Part shown: positions 1 to 13,478 of the stretch, piece after piece
Layout of the letters: every line of letters starts with the position of its first letter
How positions within the stretch are numbered: the first letter of the stretch is position 1
Assembly (NCBI GenBank): GCA_030544235.1
Contig: CM060465.1
Span: forward strand, 14,579,988 to 14,643,987
DNA: 64,000 nucleotides
Source of the DNA: Lepturacanthus savala
Lineage: Eukaryota; Chordata; Actinopteri; Scombriformes; Trichiuridae
Direction: 5' to 3'
The notes under the pieces: generated by a model
What the model was told of the DNA's origin: nothing
The model's database searches: none
The model's input: the letters and a program-made list of their open reading frames with translations, nothing else
Made by a program: the position numbers and the translations under genes

Positions 1-3000
1 TTCCTTCTCTTCAACACGTTTTCTATCCAGGTTGAGCCTTGTTCTGTTCTTCCAGCAGAGCAGGCAGAAGAGACGTTGCTCATCCTCATGTTTTTGCCTG
101 AGGTGATCAGCTCTCCGTAGCCCTGTTGGTGGGAGAAGGCATAGGCGGAGCGGCGGGAGCTCATCCTGCGTACGTGCCTCAGATTCCGCTCCTGAGGTTC
201 TTGCTTTTTTCTGGACTGTTGTAGATGACGGATCTGTTGAAATGAGGCCACGGGAGGACTGTGACTGAAGTGATGCACATTTACACTAGTATTTGCAGTG
301 GTGGACAAAGTACTCAGATATTTTACTTAAGTAAACAAGAAATAATGTCATCTAAAATTACTCAATTATAAGTAAAATTCCTGAATTCAAAATGTTACTT
401 ATGTAAAAGTACAGGAAAATTATCAGCAAAATACAAGTTTCAAAACTAGAAATACTCATTACACAGTGTTATTGTAGTATATTTGTTTTTATCACTAAAA
501 AATACAAGAGTAATTTAATGATGTATTCGATATATTGGAGGGTGGATTAATAATAAAAGATATTAGATTATACAGTATATAAGTATATCACATGTTTGTT
601 TAATACAATTTCTACAGCACCTTTACACAAAGTGCATAACACATTTAAAGGGACCCTATTTTGCAGTTTTCCCAGTTAATGTTTTAAATGTAATGGTCTT
701 TCTTAATTACAATGTACATGCTTTTATGGTCCAAAAGCACTTAGACCCTTGGCAGCAATGCAGTCTTCCTTCTCATGCACTCACTCTTAAAACCTCCCTC
801 CTCTCTACTGAAATGTCCACTCTGTTGGGATTGGCTGACCATTGTCAGAAAGGTCTCACCTCTTAGAGAGGGGTCAGTTAGAGAAACAAAAGTGAGGTAC
901 AAATACTAAACACTAAAAAAAAAAATTAAAAATATTATTTAAACAGTAGGAATAATAAAATATATTATTTTCAAATGTCAAATGTTTGTGTGAACAAAAG
1001 CTGTCGGATAAATCTGGTGGAGTATAAATTACAATATTTCCCTCTGAAATCAAGTGAATTATAAAGTAACATCAAATGTAAATACTTAAGTAAAATACAA
1101 ATACCTCAAAACTGTACTTAAGTATAGATCTTGAGTTAATGTATTTAGTACAGTTCACCACTGAGTACTCAACAATGAATCTTTTACCTTGTCTGTTAGA
1201 GTTGGGAAGAGTTCTACTCTCAGAAAGCTGGCCGCTAAGCCGGGGACGATACACACCACTGTGGTGAGCAGAATAACCAACCACACATTCTTCTCTGACA
1301 GGCAGTTGCGGGACGTTCCTGAGGACATAAACATTTATTTGTGCTCAATTTCCATGCATCAGTCTTATCCCCTCACATATTTCACGCTGAGAACAACTCA
1401 CCAATGAATGGGAAATGACTTGGAAAGAGGCCAAAGATACCGTTACTTTGCATTGCAAATAAAACGGCAAAGTACACAGTCAGACTCCCCCATATAAAGA
1501 AGTGATTGACAGCTGTCCAGTAGTGCGTGTCAAGTCCAATCTACAAAGTGAATCATAAATATAATTATACATTCACTTATTCAATCAAGATTGCTATTTT
1601 CTAGTCTGTTTCTTGCAGTTCACACTCTTACCTGAACACTTACAACAATGACCAAGGACGTTGCTATGGTGACTGAAAAGGCTTGTTTGTCGGAGAGGTG
1701 GGAGCCGTCCTCCCTCGACATGACAGAGAAGGCCCCGTAAGGGATAAAGAAGAGCAGGAAAGACGTGGCCAGCCCCTGCGTGGTGCATAGGAAGAACTGT
1801 CGTTTGTTGAAGAGGAGGTTTTGTTGTCCCGGTTTGTACAGACTCGGGTAACGGAGGCTGTTCTGGTCATTCACATCCTTTAAAGAAACAATACGAGAAA
1901 AATCATGAGTATAGGTAAGTGAGTAATAAATGTGCTATAAATAGATGGTCAGGTGGAAGATGGATCAACTGAAGATGATAGATGAACAATATACAGTGTT
2001 GTTGTGTATTAATATGGGTTGGATAGTTTAAGGGGAGCCAGTCACTGGTTTTAGATATTTCGGCATTTTTTGGAATATTTATTAATTTTGGCAGAGTAAA
2101 GGAGGTCTACAGTTATGACATATTCACCTGCATGACTTGACAGTATCTTGAAAGAAAAACACAACAGAAAAGTATAAGAAAAAATAACTATACTTAAGTG
2201 CAAATGTAAAAAAAATAAGTATCTTAAGAAAAAATGTACATTTATTTCACTATATAAGTCAGTGTTATGATCACATATTTTGTGGTATTACCTGATCAAA
2301 AAATCCCATCGCGAGGACTGGTAAAGATGTATAGACTATATTGAAGAGGGTAATGAACCACTGGTCATACACAGTCTGTGGGAAAATTATATGCATCATT
2401 TATTACAGAAAAAGAAGACACTCAAAAAACAAAAAAAATACATAAAAAACAGATAACAGTCTTACCTGAGCTGAGAAACCACAGAAGAACCCATACCAAA
2501 AGTGAACCAGGGTGAAGGCAAAGTTCTTGTAGAAGAAGTAGCACAGGAAATTACACATGCGGAAGTAGGACCAGTGGCCGTGCACCAGCAAGAGCCGCTG
2601 CAGGTAACGGAACTGAGCGAAGGAGTAGTCTGCTGCCAGAACGGCCTGCCGGCCCTCCTGACCGCTGATACCTACACCGATGTGAGCGGCTGAGGAGCAA
2701 ATAAACAGCTTCAAAAATAGGTTTCATGACGGGATTCGAACAGATCTTCAAATACCAGGGGTTATTATTTAAAAAAAAAAATTGATGTCCTGGTGGGATA
2801 AAGGTTCAGGCACCGACCATCAACTGCAACATCCATCTGCTTTGTGGCTTCTTTCACTTTCCCTTTGCCTGATTTATTATCATTGCTCTGCTGAGGGAGG
2901 GTAAATAAAGGCATAAAATCTTCCCAAATACCATAGTTCAATGTTTGTGTAATACACCAGTTAAAAAACTGCAGATTTAGGCTTTAAGCAGGAGGAAATT

Positions 3001-6000
3001 TTCCTATTGATTCATTTCTGCACAGGAAGGTCAGATTCAGCTATAGAGAAGCCTACCTGGGGACTCTGAAATAATAAAAACAAGGGCAGCAAGGTGCTGA
3101 CTACTAAGGAAAAACACTTATCTTTCAGCTGTGTGACAGTTATTGACCAGCAGAGTTTCTGCAGAAGACTTTCATCAGTTTCACTAGTGCCGCGTGAAGC
3201 CGAATAGGCCGTTTCAGTGTCACATGGATCCTGTCACTTACTCTTGATCATGCTGACATCATTGGCTCCATCTCCTATGGCCAAGGTGACCGACTTCTTG
3301 TGTCTCTTCACCAGCTCGACCACCTGAGCTTTCTGCAGCGGAGTGACCCGGCAGCAGATGACTGTTTTACACAGGGAGGCCAAGTCCAACAACACACGCT
3401 CCAGCTCTGGCTCAAGAGCGTGAGCCTGTAGCAGGGAACGCACACATACACACACATACACACACACACACAGCTCAAGGCAACGTTTCCACTGAGCTGT
3501 GCATCATGCAAACTGCTTAAGGCGCAGGGAGTGAGCAGCACAGCACCTCCTTTGAGAAAGTAGACATTAATGAAAAACTGTAATAGAGCCAAGAGGCCTC
3601 ATCAGCAGCCCTCTGCTCATTATAGACCTGAAAGCCTGACTCAGCGCACAGCAGCACAATTGCAACAAGCATGGAAAACACAATCATAGCAAAGGGTAGA
3701 GTTGTCATTCCAATAAAAAATCAATTTTGAGTATCTTACCAGACTGTGTCCATTGATGACTAAGGCATACTCTGCAATAATGGATTCTTCAAACACAGAG
3801 TCATCTGCAAACAGGTCTGACTTCTCCACACCTCCTGCACTGCTAACTCGACTCCGACCGAGAACGTGTTCCTTAGCACGCCTGAAAGACAGAGAGCTCA
3901 TTTTGCGATTATGCCCTTCAAAAAAAAGAAATCTTAACAAGGAAAAAATTGTATTTGGTACAATTAGTTCAATATTGAGATTCCATTGGCAGATAATTTA
4001 GCTTATTTAATTTTTTTTTCCTGATTTGGGTCAATTTGGGGGTGGTACAGTAGAGCAGTGGTTAGTGCTGTTGCCTCACAGCAAAAAGGTCGCAGGTTCA
4101 AGACCTTGGGCTAGGACCATTCTGTGTGGAATGAAACCCATGACCAAAATAGTCACATAATCTGTCATTGTGTTATTTATGAATTAGTTAAAATAAATAA
4201 TTCCCATTTTTTCCCAGGGACACATTTGAACCCAACTTTGACAAACACTGACCTGAGCTGCTGCTGCACCTCCAGCAGTGTGTTGCCGGATATAACAAAC
4301 ACCTCGTTCATGTCATCTCGCAGCAAGTTGCAGGAGTAACTGATGTTCATTGCTGTTTCTGCAAAGTCATCCACACAGTAGATACTGTAGGTGAACAGTA
4401 GGTATCAGCTTTCCTGGTGAACATGCTGTAATGTCATAATTACCTAGTTTGTCTCCTGTGAGGACCCAGATCTTGATGTTGGATAGGTTTAGACGGGCGA
4501 TTGTTTCAGGGACTCCTTCTTGAAGTTTGTCTTCAATTGCTGTGGCTCCTAGAAGCTTCAACAAGGACAGGCATCAGTCTGAGAGGCGACACAGGTCTGA
4601 TCGCTTCAAGGGTGTAAGTAAAAGAAGTCAGTTTTACCTTCAGGTTCTGCTCAATCTCCTCATACAGAACTGCCAGATATTCGTCACGGTTCTCAATTAT
4701 AGTGCTGGCAAACAGGAGCTTCTTCATCCAAACGTCGAAATAATCTTCATCGATATCTTTGTAGGCCAGAGCTAACGTCCGGAGGCCTTCTCCAGCAAAT
4801 TCCTGTGGGGAAAAATTAAATGACAACTGAAAAATTATGCATACAACAGCTGTGGTGTGGTGTTGTAATTCACTAAATATAGCAGTTACTATAATCAAAA
4901 TTTATTTACTTATTTAAAATTGACTTCAGTCAATTAAATGGCCTAATTCTCAGGAGAAACAGAAGTACAGTATAAATCTCTCACATAGTTAAAATTGTGA
5001 CATAAGTACCTTTACATTTAAATACTGCAGGATTTCACATCCCTCCAACAAACTCTGTGGCCAATATACACTTAAACATTTTCATATTTACAATACACGT
5101 TTATGGGGTTTTCATTCTTTCAAATTCTTATTTTTGTTCTAACTATTATGGTGATCGCACATAGATTTTAGAATATGTGACTGTATGTCACTGCAGATTA
5201 TTGTATGAACATGTGACAAATAAATGCTTTGAATCTTGCTGCAGTGGATCCTCTCAGCATAAACTGATCGGAGGAACTTATGTAAGCACATAATGATGTG
5301 CTCGGTAATACTGTCTACTTTATTGAGTTGTACACATGAAGAGTACAGATACATAGTGCATCTACAGTATTTATACTTGTTGTATGAAGCTATACATGCT
5401 AAAAGGACTCACACTGAGATGTTCTGAGGTAGTGTACATGAGGTCTTCACTGGAGGGGTCCAGCCGGTCAAAAATAATAGTGTCGGCTCCTTTGGAGTAC
5501 AGCTTAATCTGGCCTTGTGGATTCCTTACTAAAACACACATGACAATAACAATTGATGGTCAAAGGTTATTCTAATTTGCATACATAGAATAAAAAAGCA
5601 GGATTGCTGGCCGTAACTCTAACAAAGATGCCTTATTAATCATTACAAGCATTATTATCTGATTTAACCCATTTAATCCCACCTGTCACAGTTGTGACCT
5701 CATGTGTTTTTCTTCTTCTGGAAGCTCTCAAAGTGTTTCAGTTTAGGCAAGAAAAACAACTTTTAAATGAAGATATAGATTGTCTTGATTCAAAATCAAT
5801 TGCTGTGACTAGTGTGAACGGTCACATGACCAGATCGATTTACTTTCTACTTCCTGATTCTTCCTCAGGCCTCTATAAATAGAAATAATCAAAACACCTT
5901 AATTAATAGATACAAGTATCATATTTTGTACACGTATTCTTTAAGGGTCCACTACTGATATATTTTGAGATTTATACTCCTGCATGTATATTATTCTCAT

Positions 6001-9000
6001 TAGAGGTGTAAATTTGTTAACAGTCAATACAATACAGAGCAGAGTTCTATTGAAAACACAGGTTGCTATTGTTTGTTATAAATGGCTGAGTCGACCTCAG
6101 AGCCTACTATTGTAGATTCAAACACTGTGTTCCATGGACTATAGTAATAAAGTTGTGAAATAAATTGTAACCATATGGCATTGTTATTATACTGTTTATA
6201 TTTCTATTGTGTGAATGGGTCTAATTTGTATGAATTTTGACTGTGCTTTTTCCCACCTTGTAGTAAATAAAGGCTAATATTTCACCAACTAAACCAACAA
6301 AAATCTAAACGGCATGACATTTTTATGTTAAGGGGCTCTAAGGAGAATGTATTAAAATTGCAACAAAAATTTGGGATTAAAAATGAGGTAAATAGAAAAT
6401 CAATAAATAAAAAATGAATCAGATTCATCATGATTCTATTAGTAAAACAGGACTGGTGTTAATTCTGATTTTTGTAGTCAGAGTCGTATCTATTATGTCA
6501 TGTTGACTACTTGTGCTGTTATAAGTGAAGACCTGACCAATGACACTCATTCTCTTGCGCACGTTGTTGAAGTCCAGTATGGCCAGCAGCTGGTAGGTAA
6601 CGGCTTGTCCCATCTCACACAGTGTGATGGCCTCTGGGGTTCGGGCCCGGAACACAAACCCAAAGTTTCTCGCTGCAGTGACCAGTGCCCCCTCATCAGG
6701 TGACTGGGCCTGGTACACCAAATTCCCTTCATGTTAACAGAAAGATCAGGCAGAAAACGCTTTAATATGTCGGGTTTTTGCTTTTCTGAACTGAATGACT
6801 AGATTGTGTGTACAGTGGTTTACCTTCACTCTTCTCCTCTGGCATGACAGTGTGGCACAAAGCGAGCAAACGGAAGAACTCCTGCACCGCAGAATCCCCC
6901 AGTTTAATGGCTTCAACCAGGCTGGCGTCATAAAACTTGAACTTCTGGTCACAGAGAGGGTTGAAGGAAAAGTCCACGCAGGCTGTTTGCTGAAGACACA
7001 TGGAACGCCGTCGTTAGTTTATAATTGTGCTGAAAGAGAGTGAATGATTCATGCTGAGTCAGATCTATTGCACTTGCCTCTGTTATTTCCACCTTCTGGT
7101 CAAATTCATCATAGATGTCTCCTGAGATGAGACAGTAAAGTAAAAAATATTGCTCTGACAACGGTGATGATATCAGTGTTTCTGAGATCAATGACGTGAA
7201 TCTTTTGAGATTGAAACTGCTAATTGAAAAATGGCGTGCACATTTGCAGAGTGTGGCTGCAGTTTCAGTAAGAAAACGTAAGAAACGTAACGTAAGAAAA
7301 ACTAATTTTCAAAGCTGTCGTATTGTGTTCCACCATTAAAACACTATGTAATTTTTGTCTTCACATTTGCTCATCCCAGATGTGGGATCTGAGAAAATCA
7401 TAGTTAACTGTTAATAGATGCAAAATAAAGGATTTATTAGCCTGAGTAGAGAGACAGCCCATGGAAATGTATTTTGATGAATTTATGAATTGGGACCTCC
7501 AATTAATTGGTTTCATAATTTAAACATTAGTACAAAAAACAGATGTAGCCTAACGCGTATTTAAACACAAGTAAGGTAAATGCATCAATTCAGGTGGTGA
7601 ATGAAGTAATCAGTCATCAATATAATCTGATCTGTAGCTTATGCTGGTATATTTTTAAATAATTGTTTTTCTCATGCAGTTTGAGCACTGCATTAAGAGT
7701 ATACAGGGCCCAGATTAACGTTAAAGTTTCTTATAAATCTAATCAATGTCTTATAATCTAACAACTGTTTGAAAATTATTATGTAGTCTTACTAACACAT
7801 AATAATGTTAGTAAGCATCTTATAGGGCCTAATTACATATTAACACTTTTACAAGTAAATTAATAACATTTATTTTTATTTCATTATTATCTATTATTAA
7901 GTGGAAGAAACAAGTCAATGATACAGTAAAATATCTTTTTTTTGGCACTTTTTGGATAATAGAAGCATAAGCTCCCTACCGTACGTCTGTCTGTTAATGG
8001 AGCACTTGCTGAAAACCATGATATTCTGGGTGAGGGTGCCGGTTTTGTCGGAGAAAATAAACTCCACCTGGCCCAGCTCCTCAGTCAGGGTGGTTGTACG
8101 AGCTTCAGACGCTGTGTCAGTCTGACTGTCGTACATCCTCTGATCCCAGTTAATGAAGTAACTGTGACAGAGACGCAGAACCTCCACACTGAAAGAAGAT
8201 TAAGCGCTGATCATATATTTTACTGTACATACTATAAATGTTGTTCATTGCCTGGAAAGAAAAGTGACAAATTATTTCTGGCAAGAAGTATATATTCTAG
8301 GGTTTAAAATAGTATAAAGTATAAAAGTAAATGTAATAACAACATCAGTTGCCTGTCAATCAAACTATATGAGCTGTAATCACCTTTTGGCCTGAGATAC
8401 TGCAGATTATGTGCTGGTTTGTCCCTTTAAAGTATGTGAATTGAAAATATCGAGTGAGCTATTAAAATTTAGAAGCAGGTCAAATAATGCACATTCTGGC
8501 AGAAAATCACTGTTTGACAGTTAGAAAGTTGTCATGAAAACAAGCCAGAATGAAAAAGAAGTAACATGGATATTTTTAAAATGTAAGGAGTAGAAGTCAG
8601 AAAAAGTAGAAGTAAAAAGTCAGCTGAAAAAAATAACTCCTATTTCCAGTTAAATAAGGTAACAAAGTATTTATACGTAGTAACTTGACACCTTTGTTGG
8701 CAAATAATGATTTGAGAAATTACAATTAATAGATTTAACCAATTTTTAGTAATACTCTAACTAGTGTCTTATATTATGTATAAGAGTGGATACATTGTGC
8801 TTTAGAATAAACATTCAATGAGCTCAATTACCTGACATACAGTGAAATGGGCACAACAGTGTTGAGGATGATGATGTAGGACCAGAAGGTGAGGAAGCCA
8901 GAGAAAACAGCATTCCTCTGAGTCTTATCCCAGGGCAGAAACATCTGTAAGTTTCTGCCAATCAGACTCTCCCAGATAGTGTTTCCAATGGCTAAAATAA

Positions 9001-11695
9001 TTCCCATAAAAACGAGGAAGGCAAAGATCTGCAATATAACATATCAGCACATGTTCATTTTGAAAGATGTGTCGAATACAGTGAGATATTACATGATGTT
9101 CATCAAAAGTAAGATGAATTGTATGTTTTCATCATTCTTTTCAGGAACATATTTTAGGCTTTAAATGATTATAGCTTCTGCTAGAAGGCAAATTAGTTCC
9201 TTTACAAAACAGCTAAAGTGCACTTTATGTGCATTTCCATGTAAAAATAACTTACCCACAAAACCAGAGTGTTCATCAGTTTATCAATGCTGGTCCTTTT
9301 AAATTTAGTGCTTCCACAATTCTGCATCAGTTTGGTTTGTAATCCTGTCAGACACAAAACAACTGTCAGTTCTGGAGGCACATTTACGACACGAGTGGTT
9401 ATGAGCTGGTAAGAGAAAATCACACCGGCGAAGATGACGATTCCGAAGCACCACTCAGTGTTTCTGAGAACGCAGCCTCGCAGCAGCATGTTGTCATTAT
9501 CCAGAGGGTATTTGTTGTCTCTCCAGAATAAAGTTCCTGTAAATTTATCCAGCTTGTTGTTGGGTGGCTCACAAATGACTTCTCCTGAAAAACACAGAAA
9601 ACATACATTACATGACATTTATATATCATGAGTCTCTACTGCTGGAGGGGCAGTTTATTTGCTGTTGAGGTGTCAAAAGTCTTCACATTCATTACTCAGG
9701 TAGAAATATAGATACTAGGGTTTAGAAGTTGAAGGATCAACTCAAGCATTTTACTCAAGTATAAATGTAAAACTACTTTAAATCTACCTAAGGTATAAAG
9801 CTGTTTGCCACTTTTTTGCAAGAGAAAAAGATGTGTTTTATGTGTTGTATTGAACTTTTAAATGTATTTAAACAGGAAGAAGGGGCTAATTTAGGGCACA
9901 GAGCAATTCAATTAATGCACTTTCTGGCAGAAAATCACTGTTTGGCTCAACAGTTGGGATGAAAACAAGCTGGAATGAAATAGGAGTAACAGGGGTGTTT
10001 TTACAACATATGGAGTAGAAAATACAGACAATAAACAGAAAATACATGCCCCAGTGAAGTATAAATACCCCAAATTTCTACTTAAGTAAGGTAACAAGGT
10101 ATTTGTACTTTTTACTTGACACCTGTGCTCACCATCAAAGTCCGTCAGTTTGGATAATTCTCCCAAATCTGAGGTGACGGTCAAGGCCTGACGAACTTTC
10201 AGATTTGTCTCTCTGCACATGGAGAAATGGAAACGGTGATACAGGAATGTAAAATGTGTAAAAACATTGTGTGTGTTTTGAGTTCTACTTTACATAACCA
10301 GTGCAGCACTTACCCATCTAACTCTGCAGTCTCAATATAGCACAACCCATAGGGCTCACTACTACAGAGAAGAAGAATATCTGCCTGTGTGCACAAAATA
10401 AGACAATCCTGTGATTGTTGAACATAATAGACAGAATGGAACTTCCTCTGATAAACTCAAAATCAATTTAGAGAAGAAACCACATCATCCTGCAGTAGAC
10501 TTTACTCACAGCAATAAACTGGTTATTCTCTAGTTTGATGATATCTCCAACACAAATGTTCATCCATTTCTCATCCTGCAAACTTAGAGTTTAAAGTAAA
10601 AAAAAAAAATAACCACATACATGTCACAGAATGGTAAAAAATCATGACTAATAACAAAGAGAAACGCAGGAGTACCTTCCCCTGATGAGAACCTGAGACT
10701 GACGGTTGTTGACTTGCTGATCACTCTTATGACGGAACTGAAATTTTAGAAATAAAAATGGAATGAGCAACTGTAATAAGGTGGGATGTAACATAAGAGC
10801 ATTGAGAGGAGCTGTAGTACGGTTGAACTAACATAATCATCTGTGGCGTCCTTCACAGCAGTGATTACTAGCACCAACACCAAAGGCACGATGGTCGTGA
10901 ACCAGGACAGAGAGGATATTTCCGGAATTAACTACATGAAAAGAAAAGCCTGCATCAGCCCACACGGTTGATTGTTAGAAAATAATAATAAATAAAAACT
11001 CAAATATGTCTCCAACCTGCAGGATCAACAGCACCAAGAAATAAGCATTTGCAACCCTCTGGAACTGCTCAAACAGATTGATGGGCAGGAAGGTGAAGAT
11101 GTTGTACTTTGAGGTTTTGATGTAATTGTTCTAAAGAACAACATGCAAAATGCATTAATGTTCCCACTATTAAAGTAACACAGCCATAACATTATAGCTA
11201 AAACCTGATGTAATTTTGAGTCATACTTACAGCATAACAGAACTTGTCATTGTAGTCCCGTGCATTGGCTTTCACATGGCGTTCCTTCTCTGCATATAGA
11301 GGATTCTTGGTTATAAAGTAGTGTAGTAGCAGTATAAAGTAAATATTAGGTACAGTACTTGAGTAAATGTACTTAATTACTTTCCACCACTACTTGATGA
11401 AATATGCTGTCTGAGCCTGCTGCCCAAGAACTAAAGACCTTAAGGTTCACTATCATCCTCAGTCATTCTCATTAACCAGCATCAATAGGAAATACATTCA
11501 CTCAAACAACAGGATAAATATTAGATAAATATTAGGACACAATTCATCAAACATCTTTAACTGTCCACACAGAGCAGTGCCTGAAGCAGTGTGCAGATCC
11601 CGTAGATCTGTTGTTTCCAAATGATGTCAAATTGTTGTTGAATTATGCATAAATCACCCGAGAGACCAACAGCACACACACACACGCACACACAT

Positions 11696-11747
<52 letters not shown>

Positions 11748-11763
11748 ACACACACACACACAT

Positions 11764-11823
<60 letters not shown>

Positions 11824-12718
11824 GCACACACGGCTGCAATGGGATACACCTTCTCACACAAACAAACTGGCCTCATCCTGCTATCAGTTACTATGGAAAT
11901 GAATTATGAAGAAAGGCTTTGTTATCCAATGTCTGTTTAAACATTTAATTAGAAGATTTTAAAATCCAATACAACACAGTGTTCAACCTCCACCTCCTAT
12001 ACATTTATTTTTTTAGGCAACTTCTCTTTTCTACCGGCAACTTTCACAGCCTGCAGGTCAGAGTGAGCAAGTCAGGATTTATTTCAAGTGAAATGATTAA
12101 CAAACGCTTCTGGAAATTAGTCAGACCATATTCCTTCCCGAGAATAACGTCGATACAGGAAGCTTTTAAAAGATCCGTTTCAAGTAGGAACAAGCCATCT
12201 TTCTTCCCAAAAGGATGACAACACACTGACTGTTCCTGGCAGGTCTCAGTTTTCTTCAGTAAAAGATTACAAATGTATGTATTTTTAAAGGAATTTAAAT
12301 AGACTTAAATCTGTTTCAGCAAACATGGAGTAAGTGTTTCCCTGTAAGGCACAAGGTCACCTCGTTCCGCGTGTGTGTGTGTGTCAGATACTGATTACAG
12401 GATGCTACAGACAGACACAGGAACACTTGAAAAACACAGATCACATAGAAAGGCAGGGTTAGGCTATATATACTGTGTCAGGGTGTCTCTCTAAAGCACC
12501 AGGAAAGAAAAATCAATGACTGTATGTTAGAGAGCAGAATAAACAAGATCTGTTATTCTTTTGACAGAAAAAAACAGATGAGCCTGTGATATTTAATCGT
12601 TAACTTCCACACAAAACTAATTCATGTCAATCTCTTCTGCATATTTTTAGACCCAAATATAATCAAAGAACATAATATTAATCTTACCAATATAAGTATT
12701 TCTCCTCCAGAATGCCAT
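1..12718 (-). CDS. atp8b4: atp8b4: P4-type phospholipid-transporting ATPase (flippase), C-terminus cut by window edge
   Basis: Catalytic subunit of a phospholipid flippase, moving lipids from the outer to the cytosolic leaflet; the family works with CDC50/TMEM30 partners. I joined 27 coding exons (descending): 12718-12688, 11289-11231, 11130-11017, 10931-10833, 10737-10676, 10582-10510, 10384-10314, 10212-10133, 9584-9426, 9344-9256, 9028-8832, 8188-7980, 7121-7078, 6989-6824, 6726-6538, 5528-5413, 4802-4638, 4555-4444, 4358-4253, 3881-3740, 3425-3242, 2689-2466, 2375-2292, 1877-1632, 1540-1402, 1318-1188, 233-1. All phases fit, giving about 1174 residues; human ATP8B4 has 1192. The start is MAFWRRNTY. 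Visible motifs are DGET near residue 169, the phosphorylated Asp in DKTGT near 392, and GDGAND near 812. The C-terminal GYGELITSGKNMR and TWIENV stretches match ATP8B proteins. The intron after exon 7121-7078 uses a GC donor. Choice of ATP8B4 over ATP8B2 rests on sequence likeness and the 15q neighbours. Confidence 0.93.
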
Positions 12719-13427
12719 CTTCTCTAGGGGCCTCCAATGGTTTTCCCTAATAAAAGACACATGGAGAACCCACCACCGACTACCTCCACTGAAACCTGTG
12801 GAGCTGTGAAGGATTTGGCAATAGGGATGTCAGTGTTACAGTGCAGGGAGTGAATGTGATGTAGTGGAATATTGAGTCATAGTGCAGCCTTGGTGTAACA
12901 CCATAGGTAAAACACAAGGCAAAGCAGTGTCTTCTTTCTTTTCTTTTCAGACAAGCAACTTTAATTAAGCTGTTGGTGTAAGTAGCAGCAGCGGCAGCAG
13001 GTAAATCCCCACAGAAATGTCAGTCCTCATCAAAAGATCCCAGGTGAGCAAAGCAGGGAGTGTAAACAATATGTATATTTTCTTATATTTCAGCATACAG
13101 CATATTGTATAGTAGCAGTGCTGATATAGTCATATATTTATAGTCACATATCACAGGTCTGCCAACTTTTCCCCCTTTCCTTACCTTGCACAACTGTGTC
13201 ACAGGCGCAGGCTTGTGTTGTCTCCATGTATCCTGGCATTCAGTGAGAACCACATTCTATAGACTTCTTCATAAAAAAATGTCATCTTCCTCCTTGAATA
13301 ACCAAACAACAAAGCCTTTTCAGCTGTGGTGAATAAGCGATTGAGTGAGCGATGACATGCAGCTGAGGATGAAGCTTTCATTTGGGAGATGTGTGTTAGT
13401 GTTGTTGTGCATGTGGGTGCGTTTGAG

Positions 13428-13478
<51 letters not shown>
